From assembly GCA_021798655.1 (NCBI GenBank), contig JAJZFE010000171.1, positions 1 through 6,042 of the forward strand: a stretch of 6,042 nucleotides of DNA, given 5' to 3'. The notes beneath the pieces were generated by a model. That model was not told the DNA's origin. It saw only the letters and a list, made by a program, of their open reading frames with translations, and searched no databases. The position numbers were made by a program, and so were the translations under genes. Shown one piece after another: positions 1 to 6,042 of this stretch. The stretch comes from Acidobacteriota bacterium (GTDB taxonomy: Bacteria > Acidobacteriota > Terriglobia > Terriglobales > Acidobacteriaceae). The stretch's first letter is position 1; every line of letters starts with the position of its first letter.

Positions 1-1929
<1,929 letters not shown>

Positions 1930-1960
1930 TCATTCGCTCTTCCCTGTTGGCCGGCCCCCG

Positions 1961-1986
1961 TGAGTGTTGAGCATGTGCCTCACTCA
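1961..1986 (-). repeat. Short inverted repeat in the rpoB-rpoC spacer
   Basis: TGAGTG at 1961-1966 and CACTCA at 1981-1986 are perfect inverted copies separated by 14 bases. They could form a six-base-pair hairpin in the transcript 32 to 58 bases after the rpoB stop. No T-run follows in the direction of transcription, so it does not look like an intrinsic terminator. It could be an RNA processing or stability element, or simply chance, given the short stem. Confidence 0.25.
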
Positions 1987-2018
1987 GAGGGACCGAACCG
2001 GGGTAGAGCGGTATTCGA

Positions 2019-6042
<4,024 letters not shown>

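Noticed and set aside
1961..1986. The spacer hairpin as a terminator after rpoB
   Set aside because: The stem is only six base pairs with a 14-base loop, and no T-run follows on the minus strand; rpoC needs to be read through from upstream in the usual arrangement.

Overview
The window holds parts of two housekeeping genes, both on the minus strand, encoding the two large subunits of bacterial RNA polymerase. rpoB (beta) fills positions 2019-6042 and runs off the right edge at its 5' end. rpoC (beta-prime) fills positions 1-1821 and runs off the left edge at its 3' end. Transcription goes right to left in the usual bacterial order, rpoB then rpoC. A 197-bp spacer separates them, with no gene-length ORF and no obvious terminator, so co-transcription is likely. 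Any promoter and the ribosomal protein genes that commonly precede rpoB would lie beyond the right edge.

Both reading frames are intact. The beta part carries the rifampicin-pocket region, the FED acidic pair, the two active-centre lysines with the [12 protein letters not shown] motif, and the highly conserved C-terminal block. The beta-prime part carries the N-terminal four-cysteine zinc-binding site, the switch 2 region and the NADFDGDQM catalytic motif. The beta N-terminus (about 90 residues by E. coli alignment) and the beta-prime C-terminal half (bridge helix, trigger loop, second zinc site) are outside the window.

The DNA is GC-rich with G/C-biased third codon positions, and TTA, CTA and TCA codons are absent from most of the rpoC part. 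The beta-prime N-terminus ([19 protein letters not shown], then [13 protein letters not shown]) and the overall style resemble Acidobacteriota, especially Terriglobales/Acidobacteriaceae. That placement rests on remembered family resemblance, not a search, and is moderate confidence.

This is a core, conserved region. I found no mobile element, RNA gene, CRISPR array or accessory system. Points worth a second look are the choice of rpoC start and the odd spacer before it, two insertions in beta, and one variant position in the rifampicin pocket.
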